From JASLZO01 sp965247995 (GTDB lineage Bacteria > Chloroflexota > Dehalococcoidia > UBA6926), in the NCBI GenBank assembly GCA_965247995.1, contig OZ252041.1, forward strand, positions 1,736,001 through 1,800,000: 64,000 nucleotides of DNA. The letters are read 5' to 3'. Shown piece after piece: positions 51,450-60,407 of this stretch. Position 1 is the first letter of the stretch; every line of letters begins with the position of its first letter. A model generated the notes under the pieces. The model saw only the letters and a program-made list of their open reading frames with translations, made no database searches and had not been told where the DNA came from. The position numbers and the translations under genes are program-made.

Positions 51450-52721
51450 GTGGACGTCGACCAGCGCCCAGTTCGGCGCCCACGAGTCTTCTACGGTTGG
51501 TGGGTCGCCCTTTCTGGAACCGGGCTGATGCTCTACACCACTGGTGTCAGCTTCTTCGGATTTAGCTCGTTCTTCGACGCAATCAAAACCGACCTCTCAT
51601 GGACCCGCGCTCAGGTGTCGCTCGGGCCAGCGATCCAGGCGGTTCAAACAGGAATCCTTGGCCCTGTCGCAGGTGTTTTTGCCGATCGGGTAGGTCCCCG
51701 AATCGTGACCGTGCTCGCGATGTTCGTCGGCGGACTCGGGTTCTTTGTGCTCGCGGCTGTTCGAGAAACCTGGCACTTCTACCTGGCGTTTGTGCTCCTA
51801 GGGACGATGGGTGGCGTTGCGCTCGTGCTCGTTTCGACTGCGATCAGCAACTGGTTCATCCAAAAACGAGGTCAAGCGCTCGGCCTCGCGTTCGTCGGCC
51901 CAGGGTTTGGCGGCATACTGACGATCCTGCTCGTGGTGCTAATTGACCAGTACGGCTGGCGTACCACTGCGGTCATCACCGGGTTCGGAACGTGGGCGGT
52001 CGGCATACCGCTCGCCATGGTGCTTCGCCGGAGGCCCGAAGACCATGGGATGCTCCCCGACGGAGCAGAGGTGGAGCTATTGGACGACTCGGCCGTCGCC
52101 GCCGAGGCTCCGACAGCCACCGAAGCCGTCTTCACTGCTCGGCAAGTCGTCCGCACCCGATCGTATTGGCTGTACGTCGCCGCGATCTCCGGCCAACAAC
52201 TCGCCATCACCGCGTTCGTCGTCCACCACATACCGGCGCTCGTCAGCTTCGGGTTCTCGTTCCGTGCCGCTGGGCTGCTCGTCCTCGTGTTCACGCTCGC
52301 CAGCATCCCCATGCGTTTCATGGGCGGGTACCTGGCCGATCGGTTCGATCGGCGCATCGTCGTCTCGGCCATGCTGGGGTCCCAACTCGTCGGCGCCACC
52401 CTCTTCGTGTTCCTGAATGGATGGATCACGGCCATCGTCTTCGAGGTCATCTACGGCACCGGGTGGGGTGGTAGCAACCCAGCGCGCCTCTCCCTACAGG
52501 CGGAGTACTGGGGCCGAAGCATCTTCGGTTCCCTCATGGGACTCCAAGTCGCAACCGGGGCGGCAGCCTCGCTCGTCGGACCGGTATTGGTCGGGTATCT
52601 CGCGGACACCCATTCGTATCGTGTCGCCTTCATAGCGCCGATTCCCGCCCTGACGCTGGCCGCCTTGCTCGTTCTCCTTATGCGTAGACCGAACGCTTTG
52701 CCGCAGACGGCGGCGAATTGA
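51450..52721 (+). CDS. MFS transporter, FYGWW-type, first of three in tandem
   Basis: A 423-residue 12-span carrier starting RRPRVFYGWWVALSG. It has the DRVGPR loop between spans 2 and 3, a RRRPEDHGMLPDGAE linker, and NPARLSLQAEYWGRSIFG near residue 345. That last segment is nearly repeated in the next gene, showing recent duplication. GTG 51450 follows a GGGGGGAGAG site. Relatives move monocarboxylates or oxalate; the substrate here is unknown. The next gene overlaps it by TTGA. Confidence 0.92.
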   Translation: MDVDQRPVRRPRVFYGWWVALSGTGLMLYTTGVSFFGFSSFFDAIKTDLSWTRAQVSLGPAIQAVQTGILGPVAGVFADRVGPRIVTVLAMFVGGLGFFVLAAVRETWHFYLAFVLLGTMGGVALVLVSTAISNWFIQKRGQALGLAFVGPGFGGILTILLVVLIDQYGWRTTAVITGFGTWAVGIPLAMVLRRRPEDHGMLPDGAEVELLDDSAVAAEAPTATEAVFTARQVVRTRSYWLYVAAISGQQLAITAFVVHHIPALVSFGFSFRAAGLLVLVFTLASIPMRFMGGYLADRFDRRIVVSAMLGSQLVGATLFVFLNGWITAIVFEVIYGTGWGGSNPARLSLQAEYWGRSIFGSLMGLQVATGAAASLVGPVLVGYLADTHSYRVAFIAPIPALTLAALLVLLMRRPNALPQTAAN

Positions 52722-54001
52722 ACCTTTCGGAAGGACCCGACCCAGCGGGTCCGACTCCGCGGCGGCGGAAGATCTTCCCCGGCTGGAATATCGCCGGGGT
52801 TGGGATGGTCATTGCCTTCTATATCGATGGCGTAGGGTTCTGGGGGTTCTCGGGTTTCTTCCGGGAGATCATCCGGGAATTCAGTTGGGACCGGACCATT
52901 GCCGCGGTGGCTCCCTCGCTACAGCGGCTCCAGTCGGGGGTGCTGGCGCCCGTGACTGGTGCCATGGTCGATCGCTGGGGACCGCGGCACACCATGATTC
53001 TCGGGTTCATCGCGTCCGGTGCCGGGTTCATGCTCCTCAGCCGAATCGAGAACCTCTGGCAGTACTACCTGTGCTTCTTGCTGATCGCGTTTGGGCTGAG
53101 CGCTGGATCGTTCATCGTCATCGCGGCCGCCCTCAACAACTGGTTCAATCGCATGCGCGCGCGCGCGATCGCAATCCTCATCCTCGGTCCCGGCCTTTCT
53201 GGCGTGTTGGGCGGGATATGGATACTCATTATCCCCATCTTCGGCTGGCGCGACACCTTGCTGTTCGCGGGACTGGGGTTCTGGGTCTTCTGTCTGCCGC
53301 TCGCATTCTTCATCATCCGCGACAAACCGGAACCGCTGGGGCTGCTCCCCGATGGGGATGAACCGGGAGTGGAAACGCCCACGGGCGGCGAAGCGGGCGG
53401 AGGCGAAGCCCCAATTCTGCCGATGCGAACGATTCTCCGAGACCGCGGCTACTGGCAGTACGTCGCGGCGTCTGCCCTCAATAGCGCTTCGTTCGCCGTG
53501 GTGACCTTCGCCGCCGATGCGTTGGATTCGTACGAGTTCTCGAACACCATCGCCGGCAGCATTTTCATCTTCGGGTTCGCGCTCCCCAGCCTCCCGGCCC
53601 GCCTTGCCGCAGGTTGGTTGGCGGACACCTTCGACAAACGCCTCATCTTCGGTGGATCCCTGGCCCTCCAAATGGTCGGGACCCTGCTTTTTGCTGCTGC
53701 GACGGTGCCGTGGGTAGCGTTTGTGGCTGCGGCGTTCGTTGGGATGGGGATTGGCACAAACAGCCCGGCCAGGTTGTCGCTGCAGGCCGAATACTGGGGA
53801 CGAAGCGTCTTCGGAAGGTTGTCTGGCATCCAGATGGGCATCTCTTCGATACCGGCGATCGCTGCACCCGTGTTCGTTGGGTTCATGTTCGACACCTACG
53901 CCTCCTATCGGCTCGCGTTCGTCTTGCTTACCGTCCCCCTCACGCTCTCGGTCCTGCTCGCACTGACGATTCCGCGGCCGGTGTGGGCCAGGCGCCGATA
54001 G
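52718..54001 (+). CDS. MFS transporter, second of three in tandem
   Basis: A 427-residue 12-span carrier. Its opening is RRRKIFPGWNIAGVG, a variant of the FYGWW motif, and SPARLSLQAEYWGRSVFG near 348 is close to the preceding gene. The central linker is longer and Gly/Glu-rich (residues about 218-230). The start is TTG 52718, overlapping the previous stop (TTGA), so it depends on translational coupling. The pair may be an operon with related or complementary substrates. Confidence 0.9.
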   Translation: MNLSEGPDPAGPTPRRRKIFPGWNIAGVGMVIAFYIDGVGFWGFSGFFREIIREFSWDRTIAAVAPSLQRLQSGVLAPVTGAMVDRWGPRHTMILGFIASGAGFMLLSRIENLWQYYLCFLLIAFGLSAGSFIVIAAALNNWFNRMRARAIAILILGPGLSGVLGGIWILIIPIFGWRDTLLFAGLGFWVFCLPLAFFIIRDKPEPLGLLPDGDEPGVETPTGGEAGGGEAPILPMRTILRDRGYWQYVAASALNSASFAVVTFAADALDSYEFSNTIAGSIFIFGFALPSLPARLAAGWLADTFDKRLIFGGSLALQMVGTLLFAAATVPWVAFVAAAFVGMGIGTNSPARLSLQAEYWGRSVFGRLSGIQMGISSIPAIAAPVFVGFMFDTYASYRLAFVLLTVPLTLSVLLALTIPRPVWARRR

Positions 54002-54018
54002 AAACCATCGGTCGCCCC

Positions 54019-54024
54019 TATACT
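54019..54024 (+). promoter_or_regulatory. -10 box before the third MFS gene
   Basis: TATACT lies 19 bases before TTG 54044 and would start transcription near 54031. GGAG at 54032-54035 serves as ribosome site. No good -35 is seen. Confidence 0.35.
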
Positions 54025-54043
54025 CCGCGATGGAGCCTACCAG

Positions 54044-55405
54044 TTGAATCCATCCGCCCCGACCGCCGAACAACAACCAACTCCGCCCACTGGCAAACGC
54101 CCGCCTATCTTCTACGGCTGGTGGATGGCCGGGGCAGGTTTCGGTGTCCTCTTCTACACCTCAGGGGTCTTTTTCTATGGGTTCTCCGCCTTCTTCGATT
54201 CGATTCTGAACAATTTCGGTTGGAGCCGTGGGGCCGCGTCCGGGGCGTTTGCATTCCAACGAATGGAGCAAGGGATCTTCGGCCCTATCGTCGGGTACAT
54301 CACCGACCGCAGGGGCCCACGGTTCGCACTCCTCCTCGGTGCATTTCTGATGGGGCTCGGGTTTGTCCTCCTCAGCCAGATCAACTCGCTCTGGCAGTTC
54401 TATGCGGCATTTGGGGTGCTCGCACTAGGATTGGGATTCGGCTCGTTCCTCACCGTTAACACGGCGGTCAACTCGTGGTTCATCCGTCGGCGCGGTCGTG
54501 CAATGGCGCTCGTTTCGTACGGGCCTGGTGTCAGCTCGTTCCTCGTCCCAGCCGTCGTGGTTCTCATCGCCGCTATGGGATGGCGGGAAGCGCTGTTCTC
54601 CATCGGGATCGCGACCTGGTTCATCTGCTTCCCCCTAGCGATGGTGATGCGCCACAAGCCAGAGGCGTACGGTTTGTATCCGGATGGTGACGCCGCACCT
54701 CCTGCAGTGGATGAGGACGGGTCAGGCGGGAACACGCGGTTCGTGGACGTTCACTTCACCGCGCGGCAGGCGCTGAAGACGTCCACCTATTGGAAGTACG
54801 TTATCGCGTCCATGTGCGGGTTCATCTTCTTCTCGGCCTTGATGATCCATCAATTCGTCGCCTTCCAGACCTTCGGCCTCTCGAAGAGCGAGACCACCTT
54901 GCTCGTGACGTTGATGCCCCTCGCCAGCTTCCCCGGGCGCATCATTGGCGGTTTCCTGGCTGACATGTTCGACAAAAGAAAGGTCGTCGCGGTGGCGTGG
55001 GCAGGGCAACTCGTCGGGTCCCTGATCTTCGTCGCTGTAGAGAACATCTCCATGGGACTCGCGTACGCCGTCGTCTTCGGGTTCTTCTTCGGTGTCGGAA
55101 ATCCCGGAAGAGTCGCGCTCCTGGGCGACTTCTTCGGCAGAAACGCCTACGGCTCGCTGCTCGGCACCCAGTTCCTGTTGACGTCGTTCGGTGGGGTCTT
55201 TGCGCCCGTGTACGCCGGTGTGATGTCGGACTGGTTTGACGCGGATGGATACCGGATCGCCTTCTTCACGTTGGCGCTCCCGGCCGTCTTCTCAATCTAC
55301 TTGTATCTCACGATGAAACGGCCAACGCCGCCGCCAGTGACACCATCCCCACGAGAGACCGGCCGAGGTGCTCCATCGGACTCCGATGGAGCGAACAACC
55401 GCTAG
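54044..55405 (+). CDS. MFS transporter, FYGWW-type, third of three in tandem
   Basis: A 453-residue 12-span carrier beginning KRPPIFYGWWMAGAG after a Pro/Thr-rich lead. It has DRRGPR after span 2, a RHKPEAYGLYPDGD linker, and NPGRVALLGDFFGRNAYG in the place of the LQAEYWGR segment, so it is the most diverged of the three. TTG 54044 is the likely start, with GGAG at 54032-54035. The stop shares CTAG with dapF on the other strand. The 42-base gap and own -10 box suggest separate expression. Confidence 0.9.
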   Translation: MNPSAPTAEQQPTPPTGKRPPIFYGWWMAGAGFGVLFYTSGVFFYGFSAFFDSILNNFGWSRGAASGAFAFQRMEQGIFGPIVGYITDRRGPRFALLLGAFLMGLGFVLLSQINSLWQFYAAFGVLALGLGFGSFLTVNTAVNSWFIRRRGRAMALVSYGPGVSSFLVPAVVVLIAAMGWREALFSIGIATWFICFPLAMVMRHKPEAYGLYPDGDAAPPAVDEDGSGGNTRFVDVHFTARQALKTSTYWKYVIASMCGFIFFSALMIHQFVAFQTFGLSKSETTLLVTLMPLASFPGRIIGGFLADMFDKRKVVAVAWAGQLVGSLIFVAVENISMGLAYAVVFGFFFGVGNPGRVALLGDFFGRNAYGSLLGTQFLLTSFGGVFAPVYAGVMSDWFDADGYRIAFFTLALPAVFSIYLYLTMKRPTPPPVTPSPRETGRGAPSDSDGANNR

Positions 55406-56283
55406 GGGCTCCCGCTCCATTCGCCCTCGAAGACGCGCTCGACGGCGCCCGTCATATAGACGGGCCCCGCCCCGTCCCATTCCAAGAACAGCTCTCCACC
55501 CGGCAGTTCGATCGTTGCCGAGTCACCCACGAGCCCCTTCAATCGGGAGGCCACCATCACGGCACATGCTCCCGTGCCACATGCCATGGTCAGACCTGCT
55601 CCGCGTTCCCATACCCGAGCCCGCAGGCGGTCTGGCGCGAGCACGTTCACGACCTCAAAGTTCGTGCGGTTCGGAAACAACGCGTCGTGCTCGACAATCG
55701 GGCCGATCCGCTCCAGAGGGAAATGGTCGACGGGGTCCTCGATGAACGCGACCGCGTGAGGGTTCCCCATCGACACGAACGACAGTCTCAGCTCGGTCTC
55801 GGCGATCGTCGTGAGGTGATCGAGCACCGGGCCATCGCCGTCAACCGCCACCGGCACACGATGCGGAGCCAGCTCCGGCGGCTCCATGTCAACGCGGACC
55901 TCGTGCACGCTGCCACTCGCATCCATCACCGGCCACACGGTCTTGATACCCGCCAACGTCTCGATCCGCATGCCTGCTTTCGGGCCCCCGCTGAGTTTGG
56001 CGAACCCGGTCTCGACCGCGTACTTCGCAACGCAGCGAATCCCGTTTCCGCACATCTCGGACTCGCTCCCGTCGGGGTTGAACATCTGCATACGGAATGC
56101 TGCGACATCGGACGGGAGGAGGAGCAACACCCCGTCTGAACCAATACCGAAATGCCGGTCGCACAGCCGGGCTGCGGCTGCGCCCCAGTCGGGCCTGTTG
56201 CCCGTGCCCGTAGGAGCGGACGCCGTGCCGTTCGCGACGACTACGAAGTCGTTCCCAGTCCCGTGCATCTTTACGAATTGCAT
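55402..56283 (-). CDS. dapF: Diaminopimelate epimerase
   Basis: A 293-residue PLP-independent racemase that converts LL- to meso-diaminopimelate for lysine and cell wall. The two catalytic Cys are in EMCGNGIRC near residue 88 and TMACGTGACAVM near 242, and the N-terminus MQFVKMHGTGNDFVV is a family signature. ATG 56283 is chosen at that signature, with AAAGGCGA upstream. It complements DapL at 50.1 kb. Its stop overlaps that of the third MFS gene by 4 bases. Confidence 0.95.
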   Translation of the reverse strand: MQFVKMHGTGNDFVVVANGTASAPTGTGNRPDWGAAAARLCDRHFGIGSDGVLLLLPSDVAAFRMQMFNPDGSESEMCGNGIRCVAKYAVETGFAKLSGGPKAGMRIETLAGIKTVWPVMDASGSVHEVRVDMEPPELAPHRVPVAVDGDGPVLDHLTTIAETELRLSFVSMGNPHAVAFIEDPVDHFPLERIGPIVEHDALFPNRTNFEVVNVLAPDRLRARVWERGAGLTMACGTGACAVMVASRLKGLVGDSATIELPGGELFLEWDGAGPVYMTGAVERVFEGEWSGSP

Positions 56284-56375
56284 CGCATTCGCCTTTAGGT
56301 TTCGAGAGCGGCGTGAGATCAATCAAAATAGTACCGCGATTGCGTCTCAATGGCGCGCGGCACGGCAGAGTGTGG

Positions 56376-57284
56376 TTACCCAACGAGCGACAGCGCGCCC
56401 TCCAGCGGCTGTGCAGTTTCCCCGACATCGATCCAAGAAATCCGGTCATCCGTGAGCCTGAACCACCGGTACTGCCTCCGGGCGAAGCGCCGCGTCGCCA
56501 CGACATTCTGCCTGATCGTCTCGTCCCGCGTCTGCTCCCCCGCCACAAGCCTCGCGACCTCCCGATAACCGAGGCTCCTAAACGATGGAAGGTCGACGCA
56601 ATACCCGCGCCCCAGCAGACCACGCACCTCATCCGCCCAACCCGCATCCATCTGATCCGCGATCCGCGTGGTGATCCTATCGCTGAGCACGTCTCGGTCG
56701 AGCCTCAGCCCGACGATGGTCACGTCCCATTCGGGCGGCAGAGCGCGCCGTTGGGCAGAGAAGGGACGCCCGGTCGCTTCGATCACTTCCAGGGCGCGGA
56801 TCGTCCGGCGAACATTGTTCGGGTCGATCGACAATGCGGAAGCCGGATCAGTCTCCGCAAGCCGTCTATGGAGCGCCATGGGTCCGCCTTCACGGGCCTC
56901 GTTGTGCAACCGGTCCCGCAATGCCGGATTGGGTGGCACACGTGGAACGGTCCATCCCTCGACCAACGCCCAGAAGTACTGGCCAGTGCCACCCACGAGC
57001 ACGGCAGTGGCGTCCCGGCGGTGAATCGTCTCGATCGATGCTCGCGCTTCATCCAGATACTGCGCTAGCGAGAATTCAGCGTCCGGGTCGACGAGATCGA
57101 AGAGGTGATGGGGAACCCGTGCGCGAATTGACGTCGCCGGTTTCCCCGTGCCGATATCCATCCCTCGGTAGACCTGCCGGCTATCGACGTTCACAACTTC
57201 GCCGTCGATCGCAGCTGCGACCTCTACGGATAAAGCGGTCTTGCCGACCGCGGTCGGACCGACGATGGCGACGACGCGGCCCAT
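56376..57284 (-). CDS. miaA: tRNA dimethylallyltransferase
   Basis: A 302-residue enzyme that prenylates A37 of tRNAs reading UNN codons. Seen: P-loop VGPTAVGKTALS near residue 7, VNVDSRQVYRGMDIGTGKP near 34, VGGTGQYFWALVEG near 95, and RRTIRALEVIEATGRPFS near 155. The tRNA-binding SLGYREVARLVAG and RRFARRQYRWFR lie near 240-275. ATG 57284 is at the family start. It begins 16 bases after the oxidoreductase stop, probably on one transcript. Confidence 0.95.
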   Translation of the reverse strand: MGRVVAIVGPTAVGKTALSVEVAAAIDGEVVNVDSRQVYRGMDIGTGKPATSIRARVPHHLFDLVDPDAEFSLAQYLDEARASIETIHRRDATAVLVGGTGQYFWALVEGWTVPRVPPNPALRDRLHNEAREGGPMALHRRLAETDPASALSIDPNNVRRTIRALEVIEATGRPFSAQRRALPPEWDVTIVGLRLDRDVLSDRITTRIADQMDAGWADEVRGLLGRGYCVDLPSFRSLGYREVARLVAGEQTRDETIRQNVVATRRFARRQYRWFRLTDDRISWIDVGETAQPLEGALSLVG

Positions 57285-57300
57285 CGGTTCGTGCCGTCCG

Positions 57301-58299
57301 TTAGTGGGCGGGTAGGTCCACCCAGGCTCCTCCCTGGCGGGACGAGGCGACGAACGCGTCTGCGAATTCCAGGTTCCGCAGCCCCTCTTCGAACGGCAGC
57401 AGGACGAGTGAAGGTTCGGCCCCTCCTCGAATCCAATCGGCGAACTGTTCCTCCACTGGCAGGACTCGTTCATCAGCCCAAGCGGTCTTCAGGTCATCGG
57501 GCACCGGAACGGGTTGGGGCGCGGAGTCGCCCGGTTTGGCAAGGAACACGGAATCGCCGGCGTCGCGGGTTGCTCGCACAATGAGCGTGCCTTTGTCACC
57601 GGCGATCTCGACGCGGGGATGTTGCACCGCGGTAGCAAGAAAGGTCGTGTGGGAGTAGGTGACCAGAGCCCCGCTCTCAAGCTCTGCCAGGACGACGGCT
57701 GCCGCCATCCGGTTGCCGTCCACCTCCGCCTGTTTCCGCGTCGCCAGGATGCGTCGGTGGGTGCCGAGCCACCGGTTGAGGACCTCGAAGTAGCTGCCTG
57801 CTGCCAAGAACGGCGTGTGCCAGTAGAAGAGAGCCTGATGCACCTCGCCAATCTCCCCACCAGTGAGCAGGCGGCGCACGAGTTCGTCCTCTCGCGTGTA
57901 GGGCCCGGCTGGGAAAGCATGGAACTGCCGGGTCTTGAGCGAGGGTCGGGCCGCCGCGGCGGCAACCAACTCGGCGGCTTCGGCAGAACTCGCAGCCAGC
58001 GGATTCAGCGTGAGAACGTGCTTGTCGGATTCCAAGGCGGCCAAGATCACATCGCGGTGCGGCGGTGCTTGCGTGCCGTTGTAGACGAGGTCCACATCGG
58101 GCGCCGACACGACTTCCCGCCAATCGGCCGCTACACGTCCAACACCCAGTTGGCTCGCTGCGGCCTCGCTGGACTCATTGGAGCTGTTCGCGATTGCGAC
58201 AAACTCCACTCCAGCCGCCTTCTTTAACTCCGGGAGCACCCTGGCGCGGCTGAACCGCCCAGCTCCAACGATTCCAACCCTCACACGTTCTATGGCCAT
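57301..58299 (-). CDS. Gfo/Idh/MocA-family protein lacking the EKP motif
   Basis: A 332-residue two-domain oxidoreductase-like protein. The NAD-binding VGIVGAGRFSRARVLPEL lies near residue 8 and the C-terminal alpha/beta domain (about 130-330) is complete. The conserved EKP, whose Lys takes part in catalysis, reads LNP (DKHVLTLNPLAAS near residue 100). The enzyme may therefore be inactive as a dehydrogenase or use other residues. GAGGAGAG precedes ATG 58299. It lies between tpiA and miaA on the same strand. Confidence 0.88.
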   Translation of the reverse strand: MAIERVRVGIVGAGRFSRARVLPELKKAAGVEFVAIANSSNESSEAAASQLGVGRVAADWREVVSAPDVDLVYNGTQAPPHRDVILAALESDKHVLTLNPLAASSAEAAELVAAAAARPSLKTRQFHAFPAGPYTREDELVRRLLTGGEIGEVHQALFYWHTPFLAAGSYFEVLNRWLGTHRRILATRKQAEVDGNRMAAAVVLAELESGALVTYSHTTFLATAVQHPRVEIAGDKGTLIVRATRDAGDSVFLAKPGDSAPQPVPVPDDLKTAWADERVLPVEEQFADWIRGGAEPSLVLLPFEEGLRNLEFADAFVASSRQGGAWVDLPAH

Positions 58300-58398
58300 C
58301 TGGTGTTCTCTCCTCTCAAGTCGTAGGTCGTGATTCTATTGAGACTCAGGCGGAAAGCTGGGGATCGCCGCATACGGCGAACATCCTCCGAACCCGCG

Positions 58399-59178
58399 TT
58401 ATTGATCTAGCGAACGTTGAGCAGCAATCGCGATTTCGACAAACTGATCCGCCCGGAGCGATGCTCCGCCAACGAGACCCCCATCGACCTGCGGTTGCGC
58501 GAACAACTCGCCGGCGTTTGACGCGCTCACGCTCCCGCCATAGAGGACGGGTAGGTGCTCTGCCACCTCGGAGCCCGCTACCGACACAACTGTATCTCGG
58601 ATTGTGGCGATCCCATCTGCCGCATCCTGCGGGGTCGCTGCTCTCCCCGTGCCGATTGCCCAGACGGGTTCGTATGCCACGGCGACGCTCTCCAAGCTGG
58701 CGACACCGGTCAGGCTCTCGCGTGTTTGTTCGCGAAGCACCTGGTCAGTTCGTCCCGCATCCCGCTGCTCGAGCGTTTCGCCGACACATACGATCGGCCG
58801 TAAACCGGACTCGAGTGCAGCATGCACTTTCTGGTTCACGAACTCACTCGTCTCCCCGAGCAGTGCTCGTCTCTCAGAGTGACCCAGGATGACGTACACG
58901 CAGAGCGGGGCCAGCATGGGAGGGGCGATCTCTCCCGTATAGGCGCCGCTGGATTCCGGGTGCATGTTTTGTGCCCCCACGGCGATGGGCGTTCCTCTGA
59001 GCTCTCCGGCGACCGCGTGCAACGAAACGAACGGTGGACACACCACCACCTGGACCCCGTCGAGTTGGGGTAGTTGGTCACGAACGGATTCGGCAAGGGC
59101 CACCGCGTCGTCCACCGTCGTGTTCATCTTCCAGTTGCCAGCAATGATCGGGCGGCGGTTTGCGTCAGTCATGTGCAT
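58399..59178 (-). CDS. tpiA: Triosephosphate isomerase
   Basis: A 259-residue TIM barrel that interconverts dihydroxyacetone phosphate and glyceraldehyde 3-phosphate. AGNWKMN (Lys near 19), ILGHSERR (His near 102), the catalytic Glu loop AYEPVWAIGTG near 172 and phosphate-binding LYGGSVSASN near 218 are all there. ATG 59178 shares TGATG with the apgM stop and has GGAG 5 bases before; ATG 59172 is also possible. It is the last glycolytic gene of the pgk-apgM-tpiA run. Confidence 0.96.
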   Translation of the reverse strand: MHMTDANRRPIIAGNWKMNTTVDDAVALAESVRDQLPQLDGVQVVVCPPFVSLHAVAGELRGTPIAVGAQNMHPESSGAYTGEIAPPMLAPLCVYVILGHSERRALLGETSEFVNQKVHAALESGLRPIVCVGETLEQRDAGRTDQVLREQTRESLTGVASLESVAVAYEPVWAIGTGRAATPQDAADGIATIRDTVVSVAGSEVAEHLPVLYGGSVSASNAGELFAQPQVDGGLVGGASLRADQFVEIAIAAQRSLDQ

Positions 59179-60407
59179 CAGGCTCCAAACTTGTCGAGTT
59201 TCATCGCGCTGGCCAGCGCGATCGGCATGATCTCCGACGCCGGGATCGTGCCCAGGAGACCCCCAGCGCACGCTCGTTCGGAGAACGCGTTTGCATCACC
59301 GGTCGGGCTCCAACGAGACCGGATCATCAGCGGGACCGGGTGCCAGCTGTGACCCGCCAGCGCGGTCGGGGTCGCATGATCCCCGGCTATGACAAGAACA
59401 TCTGGATCGAGATCGAGCAGAGCGGGCAACGCGCGGTCGATGCGCTCCAACGCCTGGACCTTCTGGTAGTAGTTGCCGTCTTCGCCCGCCGTATCAGTCG
59501 CCTTGTAGTGGACGAAGAAGAAGTCGTGGTCGTCCCAAGCACGACGGAGTGTGTCGAACTCGTCTTCGATCGTGTCTCCGGTGGTCAGGACCTCCATCCC
59601 CACGAGTTTCGCCAGCCCCCGGTACATGGGGTACGAGGCGATCGCGGCCGGGTTCAACAGATAGACATCCGGCATCTGCGGCAGCGTCGGCATCGCGGAG
59701 AAGCCACGCAACACCAGGCCGTTGGACGGGTGGCTGTCTTGCAGGACTTGACCTGCTTGCTTCAAGAAATCGCGCACCACACGAGCGGTTTCCCCAGCTT
59801 CGGCGGATGTCGCCGTTACGTCCCGAGGTGACTCGCCCTCCCGCTGTGGGTCGCTGTCCGTCAGTGCGTCACGAAACCCCTCGGTCGGTCCGTCAGAGCC
59901 ACGGACAGGCTGGAATACCGCTGCGAGGCGGTGTTCGCGGCCGGCCCCGATGATTACTTCGGCGCCAAGAACCTTCACGTCGGCCAACTGCGCGGATAGT
60001 TCCACGTTGCGTGCAGTCGCCATGCGTCCCGCGCGCCGATCCGTGATGATGCCGTCGCCGTCCAGTGTGCAGTAGTTTCCTCGCGCAGCGACGGCACCCG
60101 GACCCACCTCGAGCTCGAGCCCCAACGCCTCGAGGATCCCGCGGCCGATCTGGAACTGGATCGGGTTATAACCAAACAGCGCGAGATGTCCCGGGCCGCT
60201 TCCTGGGGTAATACCGTGCGCCACCGGAAGCGAGAGGCCCGTCAGGCTCGTGCGCGCGACACGGTCCAAGTTGGGTGTCTCGGCGAATTCCAGCTCCGAC
60301 TGGCCAGTTTCTGGGTGGGGGATGCCTCCCAACCCGTCCATTACCAAGAGAACGATCTTGGTCTCCGTTTGGCGAACCAGGCCTTTAAGCAGCCCGAAAT
60401 CAGCCAT
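59178..60407 (-). CDS. apgM: 2,3-bisphosphoglycerate-independent phosphoglycerate mutase, archaeal type
   Basis: A 409-residue alkaline-phosphatase-superfamily mutase (ApgM type, shorter than the bacterial GpmI). Metal-site VLLVMDGLGG lies near residue 19, ETPNLDRVA near 42, the signature SGPGHLALFGYNP near 70, and IAGDHATPTALAGHSWHP near 340-355. The type is common in archaea and found in some bacteria. The start overlaps the pgk stop by 8 bases and its stop overlaps the tpiA start by one base, so all three are translationally coupled. Confidence 0.94.
   Translation of the reverse strand: MADFGLLKGLVRQTETKIVLLVMDGLGGIPHPETGQSELEFAETPNLDRVARTSLTGLSLPVAHGITPGSGPGHLALFGYNPIQFQIGRGILEALGLELEVGPGAVAARGNYCTLDGDGIITDRRAGRMATARNVELSAQLADVKVLGAEVIIGAGREHRLAAVFQPVRGSDGPTEGFRDALTDSDPQREGESPRDVTATSAEAGETARVVRDFLKQAGQVLQDSHPSNGLVLRGFSAMPTLPQMPDVYLLNPAAIASYPMYRGLAKLVGMEVLTTGDTIEDEFDTLRRAWDDHDFFFVHYKATDTAGEDGNYYQKVQALERIDRALPALLDLDPDVLVIAGDHATPTALAGHSWHPVPLMIRSRWSPTGDANAFSERACAGGLLGTIPASEIMPIALASAMKLDKFGA

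Noticed and set aside
52919..54076. A 385-codon open frame on the minus strand
   Set aside because: It is antisense to the second MFS gene and extremely charged, with no membrane or enzyme motif.
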